DNA of 64,000 nt from Arenimonas terrae (GCF_006265115.1 NZ_SMDR01000001.1:1764009-1828008); one strand, 5' to 3'; shown: positions 26,859 through 36,201, counted from the stretch's first letter. The notes: a model not told the origin generated them from the sequence alone. Numbers and translations are program-made.

Positions 26859-28805
26859 ATGCGCACCACCCTGCTCTGCCTGTCGCTGGCGCTGGCCGCG
26901 CCGGCCTTCGCCGCCGAACCCACCGCCGTCGTGCGCGAGGAAGTCGGCAACCGCATCACCGAAAACGTGCCGGCGGTGCCGGCCGAACTGCTCGAGCGCC
27001 TGAACCGCTACCAGAACACCCGCGGCGCCACCTTTGCGGGCTGGCTCGACGACGGCAGCATGATCATCGGCACGCGCTTCGGGGAAACCAACCAGGCCCA
27101 CCGGGTGCGCACGCCGCTGGGCATGCGCGAGCAGCTGACTTTCTATCCCGAGCCGATCAATGCCGTGGACACGGCGCCGGCCGCCGGCGGCAAGGGCTTC
27201 GTGTTCGGCAAGGACGTGGGCGGGTCGGAGTTCTGGCAGCTGTTCTGGTACGACCTGGACAAGCGCGAGGCGACGATGTTCACCGACGGCAAGCGCAGCC
27301 AGAACACGACGCCGCTGTGGTCGCGCGACGGCCGCCAGCTGGCCTGGGCCAGCACCGCGCGCAACGGCACCGACTACGACCTGTGGGTGCGCGACATGGC
27401 CAGCGGCCAGGCGCGCCAGGTGCTGGCCGAAGGCGGGCTGTGGACGCCGATGGACTTCTCGCCGGACGGAAAGCGCCTGCTGGTGACGAAGTACGTGTCG
27501 ATCAACGAGTCCTATCCGGGCGAGCTGGACCTGGCGACCGGCAAGCTCGAGCTGTTCCCGGTGGACGGCGGCAAGGCCGCCTTCAACGCCTTCAAGTACG
27601 CGCCCGACGGCCGCAGCGTGTACTTCGTCTCCGACGAGGAGCGCGAGTTCCTGACCCTGCGCCACCACGACCCGGCCGGCGGCGCGCCGACCCTGGTCAG
27701 CGGCGGCGTGCCCTGGGACGTCGAGACCGTCGAGATCAGCGGCGACGGCCGGCACCTGGCCTATGTCGCCAACGAGGACGGCATCAGCCGGCTGCGCGTG
27801 CTGACGATCCCCGGCCATCGCGAGATCGCGCTGCCGACGCTGCCGATCGGCGTGATCGGCAATGTCGGTTTTTCGCCGGACGGCCGGCAGCTGGCGGTCA
27901 CGCTCAACAGCGCCACCTCCCCCAGCGACGTCTACGTGATCACCCTGGCCGACGCCACGCTCACCCGCTGGACCCAGAGCGAAGTCGGCGGCCTGGACGC
28001 GGCGAAGTTCCGTGCGCCCACGCTCGTGCGCTACGAGACCTTCGACGAGGTCGACGGCAAGCGCCGAACGATCCCGGCCTTCTACTACCGCCCGGCCGGC
28101 GACGGCCCCTTCCCGGTGGTGATCAACATCCACGGCGGCCCGGAATCGCAGGCGCTGCCGGTGTTCAACCCGAGCATCCAGTTCCTGGTCGAGGAGCTGA
28201 AGGTTGCGGTGCTGGTGCCGAACGTGCGCGGCTCTTCGGGCTACGGCAAGGGCTACCTGCAGCTCGACAACGGCCTCAAGCGCGAGGATTCGGTGCGCGA
28301 CATCGGCGCCCTGCTCGACTGGATAGGCCGCCAGCCCGAGCTCGACGGCAAGCGCGTCGGCGTGGCGGGAGGCAGCTACGGCGGCTACATGGTGCTGGCC
28401 AGCATGGTGCACTACAACGACCGCATCCGCGCCGGCATCGACGTGGTGGGCATCTCCGACTTCGGCACCTTCCTGAAGAACACCGAAAGCTATCGCCGCG
28501 ACCTGCGCCGCGCCGAATACGGCGACGAGCGCATCCCCGAGATCAAGGCCTTCCACGATCGCATCGCGCCGCTCAACAACGCCGGCCGGATCAGCCGGCC
28601 GCTGTTCGTCGCCCAGGGCTACAACGACCCGCGCGTGCCCTGGACCGAAGCCGAGCAGATCGTGAAGGCGGTGCGCGGCAACGGCGGCGAGGTCTGGTAC
28701 CTGCTGCTCAAGGACGAGGGCCACGGTTTCCGCAAGAAGACCAACACCGACTACTTCGGCGCCGCCAGCGTGCTGTTCTGGCAGCAGCACCTGATCGCGG
28801 ACTGA
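26859..28805 (+). CDS. S9 family prolyl-oligopeptidase-like serine peptidase
   Basis: A 648-residue exported peptidase (signal peptide residues 1-19, AAPAFAAEP). An N-terminal beta-propeller of WD40-like repeats (SRDGRQLAWAS, SPDGKRLLVTK, SPDGRQLAVTLNS) covers about residues 60-380. The alpha/beta-hydrolase domain follows, with NIHGGPESQ (oxyanion region), the nucleophile elbow GVAGGSYGGYMVLA, the acid in QGYNDPRVPW and the histidine in DEGHGFRK. Family members are dipeptidyl- or acylaminoacyl-peptidases that handle oligopeptides; an exact specificity cannot be given. ATG at 26859. Confidence 0.93.
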   Translation: MRTTLLCLSLALAAPAFAAEPTAVVREEVGNRITENVPAVPAELLERLNRYQNTRGATFAGWLDDGSMIIGTRFGETNQAHRVRTPLGMREQLTFYPEPINAVDTAPAAGGKGFVFGKDVGGSEFWQLFWYDLDKREATMFTDGKRSQNTTPLWSRDGRQLAWASTARNGTDYDLWVRDMASGQARQVLAEGGLWTPMDFSPDGKRLLVTKYVSINESYPGELDLATGKLELFPVDGGKAAFNAFKYAPDGRSVYFVSDEEREFLTLRHHDPAGGAPTLVSGGVPWDVETVEISGDGRHLAYVANEDGISRLRVLTIPGHREIALPTLPIGVIGNVGFSPDGRQLAVTLNSATSPSDVYVITLADATLTRWTQSEVGGLDAAKFRAPTLVRYETFDEVDGKRRTIPAFYYRPAGDGPFPVVINIHGGPESQALPVFNPSIQFLVEELKVAVLVPNVRGSSGYGKGYLQLDNGLKREDSVRDIGALLDWIGRQPELDGKRVGVAGGSYGGYMVLASMVHYNDRIRAGIDVVGISDFGTFLKNTESYRRDLRRAEYGDERIPEIKAFHDRIAPLNNAGRISRPLFVAQGYNDPRVPWTEAEQIVKAVRGNGGEVWYLLLKDEGHGFRKKTNTDYFGAASVLFWQQHLIAD

Positions 28806-28835
28806 TCCGGAGCGCTACCGGCCCCACTTCGCCCC

Positions 28836-28860
28836 GCCCCGCGGCGATCCCGCGCGGGGC
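28836..28860. terminator. hairpin between converging S9 peptidase and BlaR1-like genes
   Basis: GCCCCGCG (28836-28843) pairs perfectly with CGCGGGGC (28853-28860) around a 9-base loop, 31 bp after one stop codon and 25 bp from the other. It probably serves both strands. Confidence 0.6.
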
Positions 28861-28884
28861 GAGGAGGAGCCCGGCACGGCCGGT

Positions 28885-30432
28885 TCACCAGACCAGCAGA
28901 CGTCCGGTCTGCAGCTGCTGCGACAGCGGATGCTCGAGCAGGCTCAGGCGCTGCGATTCGCGGGTGTAGCGGATCGGCAGCAGCACCGTGGCGGAAACCG
29001 CCTGGCCGTTTTCGACCGCCGGCGAGAAGCGCCATTCGCGCACCGACTCCAGCGCGGCCATGTCGAAGGCCCGGCCGAGCTGGGAGCTGACCACCGCGGC
29101 ATCCTGCACCACGCCGCTGGCGTCGACGGTGGCGCGGACTTCCACCACGCCGCTGTCGAGGCCGCGGAAATCGCGCGACCGCGCCGTCATCGGATAGCGC
29201 GGCGCACCGTTGCCGGCGAGCGGGATCGGCGCCTGGTAGAGCGCCCCCGCAGCCGTCGGCACCTCGGCCGGCACCGGGACCAGGGTGGCGCGGGCGCGGC
29301 GTTCCGGCGCCACGGGCTGCAGGCCGGCATCCACGTACGCCCGCGTTGCGGCGACGCGGTTGGCGTCGCGGGGCAGCGGGGCCAGGCGGGCGACCGGATC
29401 CAGGCGGGCCACCGGACCGGCGACGGTGATCGGCGCAAGGGTCGGCGCGCTGGCCAGCGCGGTGACGGCCATCGGCGGCAGCACGACGATGCGCGCGGGC
29501 TGCGCCTGCCACACCGCGGCGGCGGTCGCCGCACCGGCCGACAACGCCAGCCCGGCGCCGAACAGCGCCCGGGCCAGGCCCGGCAAGGGTTGTCTGATCA
29601 TGGTGATTCTCCACTTCAAGGATTGGCTGGACTGCCAATGGCAGCCGACCGGCAGTCCAAGATCGGCCAGCTGCGTTCTGAGCATCGCCTCGGCATAGTC
29701 GCGGCGCGCGTGGGGGTGGCGGCGGAGCACCGCGGCATCGCAGGCCAGCTCCTGGTCCACGCGCAGGCGCGCGGCCGCCAGGTGCACCAGCGGGTTGAAC
29801 CAGTACAGGCTGCGCAGCAGGCACATCGCCAGGTTGGCCTGCAGGTCGCCGCGGCGCAGATGCACCCGCTCATGCGCCAGCACCAGCTCGCGGTGGCGGG
29901 GTTCGTAGCGCTGCTCGAAGTCGGCTGGCAGCACGATGCGCGGACGCAGCGCGCCCAGGACCGCCGGCCCGAGATCGCTGTGCTCGCTGACGTAGTGGCC
30001 GCGCGCGTCGCGATGCAGGCGCCCGAGGCGGCGACGGTAGCGCGCCTGCTGCCAGGTGAAATGCCCGGCCATCAGCATCGCGCCGGCGATCCAGATCCCC
30101 AGTGCGATCGCGCTGGCGGAGATCCGGTTCGTGTCCGTCGCCGCCGCCTGGTCCGCGGCCGCCGGTCCGGCGGTGGAAAGCGCGCGGACGCCGGGCACGC
30201 GGGACTCGATGACGCGCGCCTCGACGGCACGCGCCGCAGGCGCGGGGCCGGGCACGCTGCCGCGCGGCAGCATCGTCGCCAGCAGCGCCGCCGGCACCAG
30301 CAGCCACAGCCACAGCACCGCGCCCGAGCCCCAGGCGCGGCGCCAGAGCGGCCGCAGCGCCAGCACCAGCGCCAAGGCGATGCTCACGGCCAGCGCCGAG
30401 CGCAGGCCCCAGGCGACCAGCTCAGCGGCCAT
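28885..30432 (-). CDS. BlaR1-type M56 metallopeptidase with C-terminal TonB-like domain
   Basis: A 515-residue membrane protein. Residues 1-125 hold three to four hydrophobic helices. The M56 zinc-peptidase motif is LVLAHERVHLRRGD (HExxH), with WFNPLVHLAAARLRVDQELACDA after it, as in BlaR1/MecR1. From about residue 400, YPMTARSRDFRGLDSGVVEV and AALESVREWRFSPAVENGQA form a TonB C-terminal domain in place of a penicillin-binding sensor. Cleavage of the BlaI repressor on sensing an envelope signal is the expected role; the signal is unknown. The start overlaps the BlaI stop by 11 bp. Confidence 0.88.
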   Translation of the reverse strand: MAAELVAWGLRSALAVSIALALVLALRPLWRRAWGSGAVLWLWLLVPAALLATMLPRGSVPGPAPAARAVEARVIESRVPGVRALSTAGPAAADQAAATDTNRISASAIALGIWIAGAMLMAGHFTWQQARYRRRLGRLHRDARGHYVSEHSDLGPAVLGALRPRIVLPADFEQRYEPRHRELVLAHERVHLRRGDLQANLAMCLLRSLYWFNPLVHLAAARLRVDQELACDAAVLRRHPHARRDYAEAMLRTQLADLGLPVGCHWQSSQSLKWRITMIRQPLPGLARALFGAGLALSAGAATAAAVWQAQPARIVVLPPMAVTALASAPTLAPITVAGPVARLDPVARLAPLPRDANRVAATRAYVDAGLQPVAPERRARATLVPVPAEVPTAAGALYQAPIPLAGNGAPRYPMTARSRDFRGLDSGVVEVRATVDASGVVQDAAVVSSQLGRAFDMAALESVREWRFSPAVENGQAVSATVLLPIRYTRESQRLSLLEHPLSQQLQTGRLLVW

Positions 30433-30799
30433 CGTCGATCTCCTGGATCAGGCGGCGCAGCTCGGCGATGTCCTCGGGACTGAGCTGGCCGCGCTCGCTG
30501 AAATGCGCGACCAGCGGCGCGACCCGGCCGTCGTAGAGGCGGTCGATCAGGCTGGTGCATTCCTCGGCGCGCCAGTCGGCCTGGGCGAGCTCGGGGCGGT
30601 AGCGGTAGCGGCGGCCCTCGCGTTCGGCGCTGATCGCGCCCTTGTTGAGCAGCCGGTTGATCAGGGTACGCACGGTGGGTTCGGCCCAGCCCTGGGGGCC
30701 GGCGACGCTGGCGATCAGGTCTTCGGCCGTGGCTTCGCCGGCGGCCCACAGGGCGCGCATGACCACGCTCTCGGCTTCACTGATGGTCACGGGGGGCAT
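30422..30799 (-). CDS. BlaI/MecI/CopY family transcriptional repressor
   Basis: A 125-residue winged-helix repressor. The start SEAESVVMRALWAAGEATAED is followed by the recognition region WAEPTVRTLINRLLNKGAIS and the wing REGRRYRYRPEL; the rest is a helical dimerisation part (PLVAHFSERGQLSPEDIAEL). It pairs with the overlapping M56 gene, whose product is expected to inactivate it by proteolysis. A CTGTA/TACAG dyad upstream is a candidate autoregulatory operator. Confidence 0.93.
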   Translation of the reverse strand: MPPVTISEAESVVMRALWAAGEATAEDLIASVAGPQGWAEPTVRTLINRLLNKGAISAEREGRRYRYRPELAQADWRAEECTSLIDRLYDGRVAPLVAHFSERGQLSPEDIAELRRLIQEIDDGR

Positions 30800-30836
30800 G
30801 CGCGGCTCCTGCCTGGGTTCGGGGCAGAATTTACGC

Positions 30837-30851
30837 CTGTAAAAGATACAG
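30837..30851. promoter_or_regulatory. candidate BlaI-type operator
   Basis: CTGTA-AAAGA-TACAG is a dyad of 5-bp arms with a 5-bp spacer, 38 bp upstream of the repressor start, in an AT-rich patch. BlaI/MecI operators have TACA/TGTA half-sites, so the position and sequence fit autoregulation. Confidence 0.55.
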
Positions 30852-30886
30852 TCAAGCCCCGAGCCGGCACGTGCGCCAGCCGGCGT

Positions 30887-31819
30887 TCAGTCGCGGACGA
30901 ACTCGAGCCCGGGTGCCGCCACCGCCGCCGCCTGCGGCAGCAGCCAGTGGTCGGCCAGCAGGAAGGCGAACAAGGCCATCAGGTAGATGATCGAGTAGTT
31001 GAACACCTGCATGGCGTACAGCTCGCCCGGGGGATTGAGCAGGCGGATGGCGTAGTAGAGGAACACGCCGCCCAGCACCAGGGCGCCGCCCAGGTAGAAC
31101 ACGCCGCTCATGCCGGTGACGAAGGGCAGCACGCTCACCACCAGCAGCAGCACCGTGTAGAACAGGATCTGCCAGCGCGTGTAGGTGACGCCGTAGACCA
31201 CCGGCAGCATCGGGATCATCGCCTTGGCGTAGTCGTCGCGGCGGAAGATCGCCAGCGCCCAGAAATGCGGCGGCGTCCACACGAAGATGATCAGCACCAG
31301 CAGCAGCGCATAGGGGTCGACGCCCCAGGGGGCGACGAAACCGTCCACCGCCGCCCAGCCCAGCGCCGGCGGTGCGGCGCCGGCCAGGCCGCCGATGACG
31401 ATGTTCTGCGGCGTCGCGCGCTTGAGGTAGCCGGTGTAGATGACCGCGTATCCGATCAGGGAGGCGAAGGTCAGCAGGGCGGTGAAGCCGTTGACGCGCC
31501 AGGCCAGCAGGGCCATGGAAATCGCGCCCAGCACCACCGCGAAGGCCAGCACCTGGCCGGGACGCAGCGAGCCCACGGCAAGCGGCCGGTGCTGCGTGCG
31601 CGCCATCAGCGTGTCGATGCGCTGGTCGAGCAGGTGGTTGATCGCCGCCGCCGACGCCGCGGCCAGCCAGATGCCGATCGCGCCCAGCACCAGGCGCTCC
31701 CAGGGCCAGGCTTCGCCCGGCTCGATCGCCAGGAACATGCCGATGATCGCCGTGAACACGATCAGCGCGACGACGCGCGGCTTGGTCAGTTCCCAGTAGG
31801 CGGCGAAGGGAATCTTCAT
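30887..31819 (-). CDS. ctaB: heme O synthase (protoheme IX farnesyltransferase)
   Basis: Attaches a farnesyl group to heme B, giving heme O for the aa3 oxidase. The 310-residue UbiA-type membrane protein has about nine helices. The first aspartate-rich motif is [20 protein letters not shown], the [20 protein letters not shown] block is conserved, and [19 protein letters not shown] is the second motif region. The ATG (31817-31819) overlaps the end of ctaA by 4 bp, so heme O and heme A synthesis are coupled. Confidence 0.97.
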   Translation of the reverse strand: MKIPFAAYWELTKPRVVALIVFTAIIGMFLAIEPGEAWPWERLVLGAIGIWLAAASAAAINHLLDQRIDTLMARTQHRPLAVGSLRPGQVLAFAVVLGAISMALLAWRVNGFTALLTFASLIGYAVIYTGYLKRATPQNIVIGGLAGAAPPALGWAAVDGFVAPWGVDPYALLLVLIIFVWTPPHFWALAIFRRDDYAKAMIPMLPVVYGVTYTRWQILFYTVLLLVVSVLPFVTGMSGVFYLGGALVLGGVFLYYAIRLLNPPGELYAMQVFNYSIIYLMALFAFLLADHWLLPQAAAVAAPGLEFVRD

Positions 31820-32967
31820 TCCGGCGCCCGCAGCCGCGCCAGCAGACCCACCACGGTGAACAGCAGCAGGGCCGCGCCGGCGTTGTGCGCGGTGGCGACC
31901 CACAGCGGCAGGCCGAGCACGATGTTGCTGATGCCCAGCGCGACCTGCGCCGTCAGCAGCCCCAGCAGCACGCTGCCCCAGAACACCAGGCCCGGCGTGC
32001 GCACCATGCGGATGCCGACCACCAGCAGGTGGCCGGCCACCAGCAGGGCCATCATGCGGTGCGTCATCTGGATGGCGACGCGGGCCGGGCCGTCGAGCAC
32101 GCCGCCTTCGTAGTCCACGCCGATGCCGCGCCAGAGCACGAAGCCCTCGCGGTAGTCCTGCGCCGGCCACCACTGGCCCAGGCAGGTCGGGAAGTCGGTG
32201 CCGCAGGCGAGCGCGGCGTAGTTGGCGCTGGTCCAGCCGCCGAGCGCGATCTGCACCACCAGCAGGCCCAGGCCGACCCACAGCAGGCGGCGCAGGCGCG
32301 GCGCCTCGGCGAACACCAGGGCCGGGCCGGGCGTGCTCTTCCACGCCAGCCAGGTCAGCAGCGACAGCGTCAGCAGGCCGCCCAGCAGGTGGGCCATCAC
32401 GATGATGGGCTTCACCAGCCAGATCACCGTCCACATGCCCAGCACGGCCTGGAAGACGATCACCATCAGGATCAGGGTGCCCAGGCGCGCGCCGTCGGCG
32501 TTGGACCAGCGCATCGCCTGCACGAACAGGATCGCCTCGGCCGCCAGGAACAGCGCCATCGCGGCGACGTGGTTGGACGCGAACAACCCGTCCACGCCCA
32601 TGTAGACCGGGATCGACAGCGCCACCAGGCCCGCGGCCACCAGCACGCTGGCCACGCCCAGGCGGCGCTTGCGCACGGCCAGCAGGGCCAGCACCAGCAC
32701 CAGCACACCGAGCGCGGCGGCGATGTGGCGGTGGAATTGTTCGCGCCAGGCCTTGCTCACTTCGACTGCGCGCTCGAAGCTCTCGTTCGCGGCGGCGATC
32801 TCGTGGTCGTGGGTCGGCCAGGCGGCCTGGCCGTAGCAGGTCGGCCAGTCCGGGCAGCTCAGGCCGGCATTGGACAGACGCACGAAGCTGCCGAACACGA
32901 TCACGCCCAGGGCCAGCAGCACAGCGGCCCAGGCGAGGCGATGGTAATGACGGTGCGGGCTGTTCAT
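31816..32967 (-). CDS. ctaA: heme A synthase
   Basis: Oxidises the C8 methyl of heme O to a formyl group. The 383-residue CtaA/Cox15 protein has eight helices in two similar halves. Heme-ligand histidines appear in [25 protein letters not shown] and [26 protein letters not shown] and [15 protein letters not shown] are the paired cysteine loops. It lies just upstream of ctaB and 7 bp after the assembly membrane gene. Confidence 0.96.
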   Translation of the reverse strand: MNSPHRHYHRLAWAAVLLALGVIVFGSFVRLSNAGLSCPDWPTCYGQAAWPTHDHEIAAANESFERAVEVSKAWREQFHRHIAAALGVLVLVLALLAVRKRRLGVASVLVAAGLVALSIPVYMGVDGLFASNHVAAMALFLAAEAILFVQAMRWSNADGARLGTLILMVIVFQAVLGMWTVIWLVKPIIVMAHLLGGLLTLSLLTWLAWKSTPGPALVFAEAPRLRRLLWVGLGLLVVQIALGGWTSANYAALACGTDFPTCLGQWWPAQDYREGFVLWRGIGVDYEGGVLDGPARVAIQMTHRMMALLVAGHLLVVGIRMVRTPGLVFWGSVLLGLLTAQVALGISNIVLGLPLWVATAHNAGAALLLFTVVGLLARLRAPE

Positions 32968-32974
32968 CGGGCGC

Positions 32975-33526
32975 CTACTTCACCACACGTCCGAGGTCCT
33001 TGCGCAGTCCCGAAGGATTGAAGCCCGGGGGATAACGCAGGACGAGGTAACCGTTCGGGTCGGCCAGGTAGACCGGCAGCGACTCCGGCGTGGCCAGGTC
33101 TGGCAGTCTGGCCTGCAGCGCGGCATCGGCCTGCATCGGCACCAGCCCGGGGAACCGGACCGCCCGCGGCGGCAGCTCGCCGAACCAGAGCACCTCGACC
33201 TTGTCGGCGTGGCGGCCTTCCGACAGCCAGACCCGGTGCAGCGCATCGAGCAGCTGCGCGCAGGGCGCGCCGCAGTCGGCCGGCGGCGCGACGACGATGT
33301 GCCAGTGGCGGTTGGCGGGCTGCCAGGCCCAGGCCTGGCCGTCGGCGCGGCGCAGCGACAGGTCGCGCAGGTCCGGGTAGGGATCGAGCATCTCGCCGAT
33401 GTTGCGGGTCTGGCTCGGTTTCCAGCCGCCGAAGAACAGCGCCGCGGCGATGCCGAAGCTGCCGAGGAAAAACACCGCGATCAGCAGCAGGGTGAGGCGG
33501 GAGCGGGTCTTCTGGGAAACGGTCAT
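32975..33526 (-). CDS. putative cytochrome oxidase assembly membrane protein
   Basis: A 183-residue protein with one N-terminal helix (LTLLLIAVFFLGSFGIAAAL, residues about 10-29) and a periplasmic domain. That domain has a thioredoxin/Sco-like layout: HWHIVVAPPADCGAPCAQL with two cysteines, VWLSEGRHADKVEVLWFG, and a C-terminal YLADPNGYLVLRYPPGFNPS similar to the end of Sco proteins. It may deliver copper or act as a thiol oxidoreductase in oxidase assembly. It overlaps SURF1 by 4 bp and precedes ctaA by 7 bp. ATG at 33524-33526. Confidence 0.8.
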   Translation of the reverse strand: MTVSQKTRSRLTLLLIAVFFLGSFGIAAALFFGGWKPSQTRNIGEMLDPYPDLRDLSLRRADGQAWAWQPANRHWHIVVAPPADCGAPCAQLLDALHRVWLSEGRHADKVEVLWFGELPPRAVRFPGLVPMQADAALQARLPDLATPESLPVYLADPNGYLVLRYPPGFNPSGLRKDLGRVVK

Positions 33527-34221
33527 GGGCGTCGGCGCAGGTTGAGCACGAGGATGAGGACGAAGGTGGTCGCGGCGAGGCCGAACCACTGCAGGGCGTA
33601 ACCGCGGTGTTTTTCCGGCGGCAGTGTATTGGCGTGCAGTTCAAGATCGCGTTCATGGCCCAGCGGCAGCGCCGGATCCAGGCGCAGCACGCGCGGCGCC
33701 AGCTCAGCCGGCAGCGACCAGGCCGCCGATACCGCCGCCGGCTCGACGCGCATCGCCAGCCAGTCGCCGTCCTGCGCGACCAGGCCGGGGCCCAGGCGCA
33801 GGCCCACCGACGGCGGCGGCACCAGCAGGCCCGCCAGGTCGTGCTCGCCGCTCGGGCAGTCCGCGTCCGGCAGCGCACGCGCGCCGTCCACCGGCAGCCA
33901 GCCCATGTCCACCAGCAGCGCGGGGCCCGATGCCGGCTGGGCCACGCAGTACAGGCGCATGCCGACCCGCGGGCCGCGGCGCTGGTTGTCCAGCCACAGC
34001 CGCGGCGTGTCCAGGAAACGTGCGCGGCCGGCAACGCGGTGGATGCCCGCGCCCTGCCCCGCCGCCAGCGCCAGCGCCTGCGGCGGCGCGGCGAGCGCGG
34101 CGGCGGCGGCGGCGAGCTGCTCGCGCTTGACCTGCTCGCGGCCCAGCTGCCAGCGCCCCAGGGCGGAAAACCCCAGCACCAGGCACAGGCCGAGCAGGCT
34201 CAGCAGCAGGCGCCGTTTCAC
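33523..34221 (-). CDS. SURF1 family cytochrome oxidase assembly protein
   Basis: A 232-residue protein with two terminal helices (LLLSLLGLCLVLGFSALGRW near the start, ATTFVLILVLNLR near the end) and a large loop between them, the SURF1 layout. GRWQLGREQVKREQL, LWLDNQRRGPRVG and LLVDMGWLPVDGAR are family segments. SURF1 helps insert heme A into subunit I. The start is a GTG at 34219-34221 with GGAGG about 8-9 bases upstream; no ATG is nearby. Divergent from the DUF2909 gene. Confidence 0.9.
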   Translation of the reverse strand: MKRRLLLSLLGLCLVLGFSALGRWQLGREQVKREQLAAAAAALAAPPQALALAAGQGAGIHRVAGRARFLDTPRLWLDNQRRGPRVGMRLYCVAQPASGPALLVDMGWLPVDGARALPDADCPSGEHDLAGLLVPPPSVGLRLGPGLVAQDGDWLAMRVEPAAVSAAWSLPAELAPRVLRLDPALPLGHERDLELHANTLPPEKHRGYALQWFGLAATTFVLILVLNLRRRP

Positions 34222-34278
34222 CTCGGGCAACCTCCGCAGGCGGATAATGCCGGCATCGCCAACCAACGGACGCCTGCC

Positions 34279-34485
34279 GTGCAGAAGCTGCTCATCATCG
34301 CTTTCCTGATCCTGATCGTCTGGAACCTGGGCGCGGGCCTGTATTACATGATGGTCGACAAGGGCAAGACCCAGCGTACGGTGAAGTCGCTGACCTGGCG
34401 CATCGGCCTGTCGGTGGCGCTGATCCTGCTGGTGGTGCTGGGCATCTTCACCGGCGTGATCAAGCCGCACGGCATCGGCGGCTGA
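34279..34485 (+). CDS. DUF2909 twin-transmembrane protein
   Basis: A 68-residue protein of two helices (LLIIAFLILIVWNLGAGLYY and LSVALILLVVLGIFTGVI) joined by a basic loop (MVDKGKTQRTVKSLTWRI). Family members are commonly encoded next to SURF1 and coxC in gammaproteobacteria, so a role with the oxidase is likely though unproven. GTG start at 34279-34281. It ends 17 bp before a hairpin. Confidence 0.85.
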   Translation: MQKLLIIAFLILIVWNLGAGLYYMMVDKGKTQRTVKSLTWRIGLSVALILLVVLGIFTGVIKPHGIGG

Positions 34486-34502
34486 GGACGCCCTGAAAAC
34501 GA

Positions 34503-34526
34503 AGGGCCGGCGCGATGGCCGGCCCT
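34503..34526. terminator. hairpin between converging DUF2909 gene and ctaE
   Basis: AGGGCCGGC (34503-34511) and GCCGGCCCT (34518-34526) form a perfect 9-bp stem with a 6-base loop. It lies between two converging stop codons. Confidence 0.65.
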
Positions 34527-34551
34527 GCGTCCTCAGGCCCGTTCGGCGCGC

Positions 34552-35427
34552 TTAGAGCACGTACACGAACAGGAACAGGCCCAGCCAGACCACGTCCACG
34601 AAGTGCCAGTACCAGGCCACCGCTTCGAACGCGAAGTGGTGGTCCTTGCTGAAGTGGCCCTTCAGGCAGCGCAGCCAGATGATCGCCAGCATCAGCGTGC
34701 CCAGGAACACGTGCATGCCGTGGAAGCCGGTGAGCATGAAGAAGGTCGAGCCGTAGATGCCCGAACCCAGGGTCAGGTTCAGCTCGTGGTAGGCGTGGTA
34801 GTACTCGACGCCCTGGTAGTACAGGAAGATGCTACCCAGCAGCACCGTGGCGCCCAGCCAGACCAGCAGCGACTTGCGGTGGCCGGCCTTGAGCGCGTGA
34901 TGGGCGATGGTGATGGTCACGCCCGAGGTCAGCAGGATCAGGGTGTTGACCAGCGGCAGGCCCCAGGCCGGGATGGTCTGGAAGGCGCCGCCGAGCTCGG
35001 CCGGACCGGCGGTCGGCCAGCCGGCGGTGTAGCCGGCCCACAGGAACTGGTTGGTCAGCGCGCCGTCGCCTTCGCCCGACAGCCACGGCAGCGCGAACTG
35101 GCGGGCGTAGAACAGGGCACCGAAGAAGGCCGCGAAGAACATCACCTCCGAGAAGATGAACCACATCATTCCCATGCGGAACGAGGCGTCGACCTTCTCG
35201 TTGTACTTGCCGGCCAGCGATTCGGAGATCACGTTGCCGAACCAGCCGAACAGCACCGACAGCGTGGCGATCAGGCCGATGTAGAACACCGGCTGGCCCC
35301 AGGCGTGGCCGTTGAACCAGTTCGCCACGCCCACCATGGTGGTGAACAGCGTGATCGAGCCGATGAAGGGCCACGGGCTGTGGTGCGGGACGTAGTAGAC
35401 GTTCGGATCGTCGTGGGTCTGTGCCAT
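34552..35427 (-). CDS. ctaE: cytochrome c oxidase subunit III
   Basis: Third core subunit of the aa3 oxidase, seven helices, 291 aa. Seen are YYVPHHSPWPFIGSITLF, RMGMMWFIFSEVMFFAAFFG (first part of the VTM-like core), LPLVNTLILLTSGVTITIAH, YYQGVEYYHAYHELNL, the STFFMLTGFHGMHVFLG block and the C-terminal YWHFVDVVWLGLFLFVYVL. It is the last cox gene of the block; DUF2909 converges on it. Confidence 0.98.
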   Translation of the reverse strand: MAQTHDDPNVYYVPHHSPWPFIGSITLFTTMVGVANWFNGHAWGQPVFYIGLIATLSVLFGWFGNVISESLAGKYNEKVDASFRMGMMWFIFSEVMFFAAFFGALFYARQFALPWLSGEGDGALTNQFLWAGYTAGWPTAGPAELGGAFQTIPAWGLPLVNTLILLTSGVTITIAHHALKAGHRKSLLVWLGATVLLGSIFLYYQGVEYYHAYHELNLTLGSGIYGSTFFMLTGFHGMHVFLGTLMLAIIWLRCLKGHFSKDHHFAFEAVAWYWHFVDVVWLGLFLFVYVL

Positions 35428-35459
35428 GGTGTTCCCCGGTACTCCTGGAAGGCCTGCGG

Positions 35460-36041
35460 TCAGGGCGCCGAGCGGGCGACGGCGGGCGTCTGCTCGCCCG
35501 TCGCCAGCCGCGCGGTGGCCGCGTCGTTGCTGAAGAAAGTGTAGGACAGCGTGATCGTGCCGACGTGCGCGGGCAGCGCCGGGTCGACGATGAAGCGCAC
35601 CGGCATCAGGCGCTCCTCGCCGGCGTGCAGCATCTGCTCGGTGAAGCAGAAGCACTCGGTCTTGTTGAAGAAGGTCGACGCCGTGGACGGCGCGACCGAC
35701 GGCGCGGCGTTGCCGACGATGGCGTGGTCGGCGGTGTTGCGGGCGATGTAGTTCACTTCGTACATCTTGCCCGGGTGCACCTGCATGCTCAGCGTCTGCG
35801 GCTTGAAGGCCCAGGGCAGCTTCGAGTTCACGGTGCCGTCGAACTCGACCGTGATGGTGCGGGTGACGTCCTCGGACAGGCCCGCCACCTGGGCGTCGCC
35901 GGCCGGGCCCTGCTCGAGCTTGATGCCGAACACCTTCTCGCAGGCGATCCGGTACAGCGGCACCAGCGAGAACGCGAACACGAACGAACCCAGCGACACC
36001 AGGGCGATCGTGCGGAAGGTCTTGAGCGAGCTCGGCTTCAC
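35460..36041 (-). CDS. ctaG: cytochrome c oxidase assembly protein CtaG/Cox11
   Basis: Membrane-anchored copper chaperone that loads CuB of subunit I. The 193-residue protein has one N-terminal helix ([19 protein letters not shown]) and an immunoglobulin-like domain with the copper-binding CFCF motif in [30 protein letters not shown] and [20 protein letters not shown] are conserved. The start is GTG (36039-36041) overlapping the stop of the small upstream gene (GTGA). The usual chaperone position in the ctaC-D-G-E order. Confidence 0.96.
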   Translation of the reverse strand: MKPSSLKTFRTIALVSLGSFVFAFSLVPLYRIACEKVFGIKLEQGPAGDAQVAGLSEDVTRTITVEFDGTVNSKLPWAFKPQTLSMQVHPGKMYEVNYIARNTADHAIVGNAAPSVAPSTASTFFNKTECFCFTEQMLHAGEERLMPVRFIVDPALPAHVGTITLSYTFFSNDAATARLATGEQTPAVARSAP

Positions 36042-36169
36042 GGCAGCACCGCCGACAGCATGAAGGCCACGTACACGCCCACGGCGACCAGCCCGATCAC
36101 CCAAGCCGTGCGGCGGATGCCGCGGCGGCGGGTTTCGGAGATCTCATGGCTGGCGTCGTGCTTGCTCAT
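36038..36169 (-). CDS. small oxidase-operon membrane protein, 43 aa
   Basis: Encodes 43 residues: a charged N-terminus ([10 protein letters not shown]) and one helix ([20 protein letters not shown]). The ATG is at 36167-36169, 32 bp after ctaD, and its TGA overlaps the GTG of ctaG, which supports real translation. Similar short single-helix proteins are found between coxA and cox11 in other proteobacteria; their function is not settled, and this could be a small subunit or an assembly aid. Confidence 0.7.
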   Translation of the reverse strand: MSKHDASHEISETRRRGIRRTAWVIGLVAVGVYVAFMLSAVLP

Positions 36170-36201
36170 GGTCGCTGGGCGCCCCGGGGGCGCCCCGGGC
36201 C

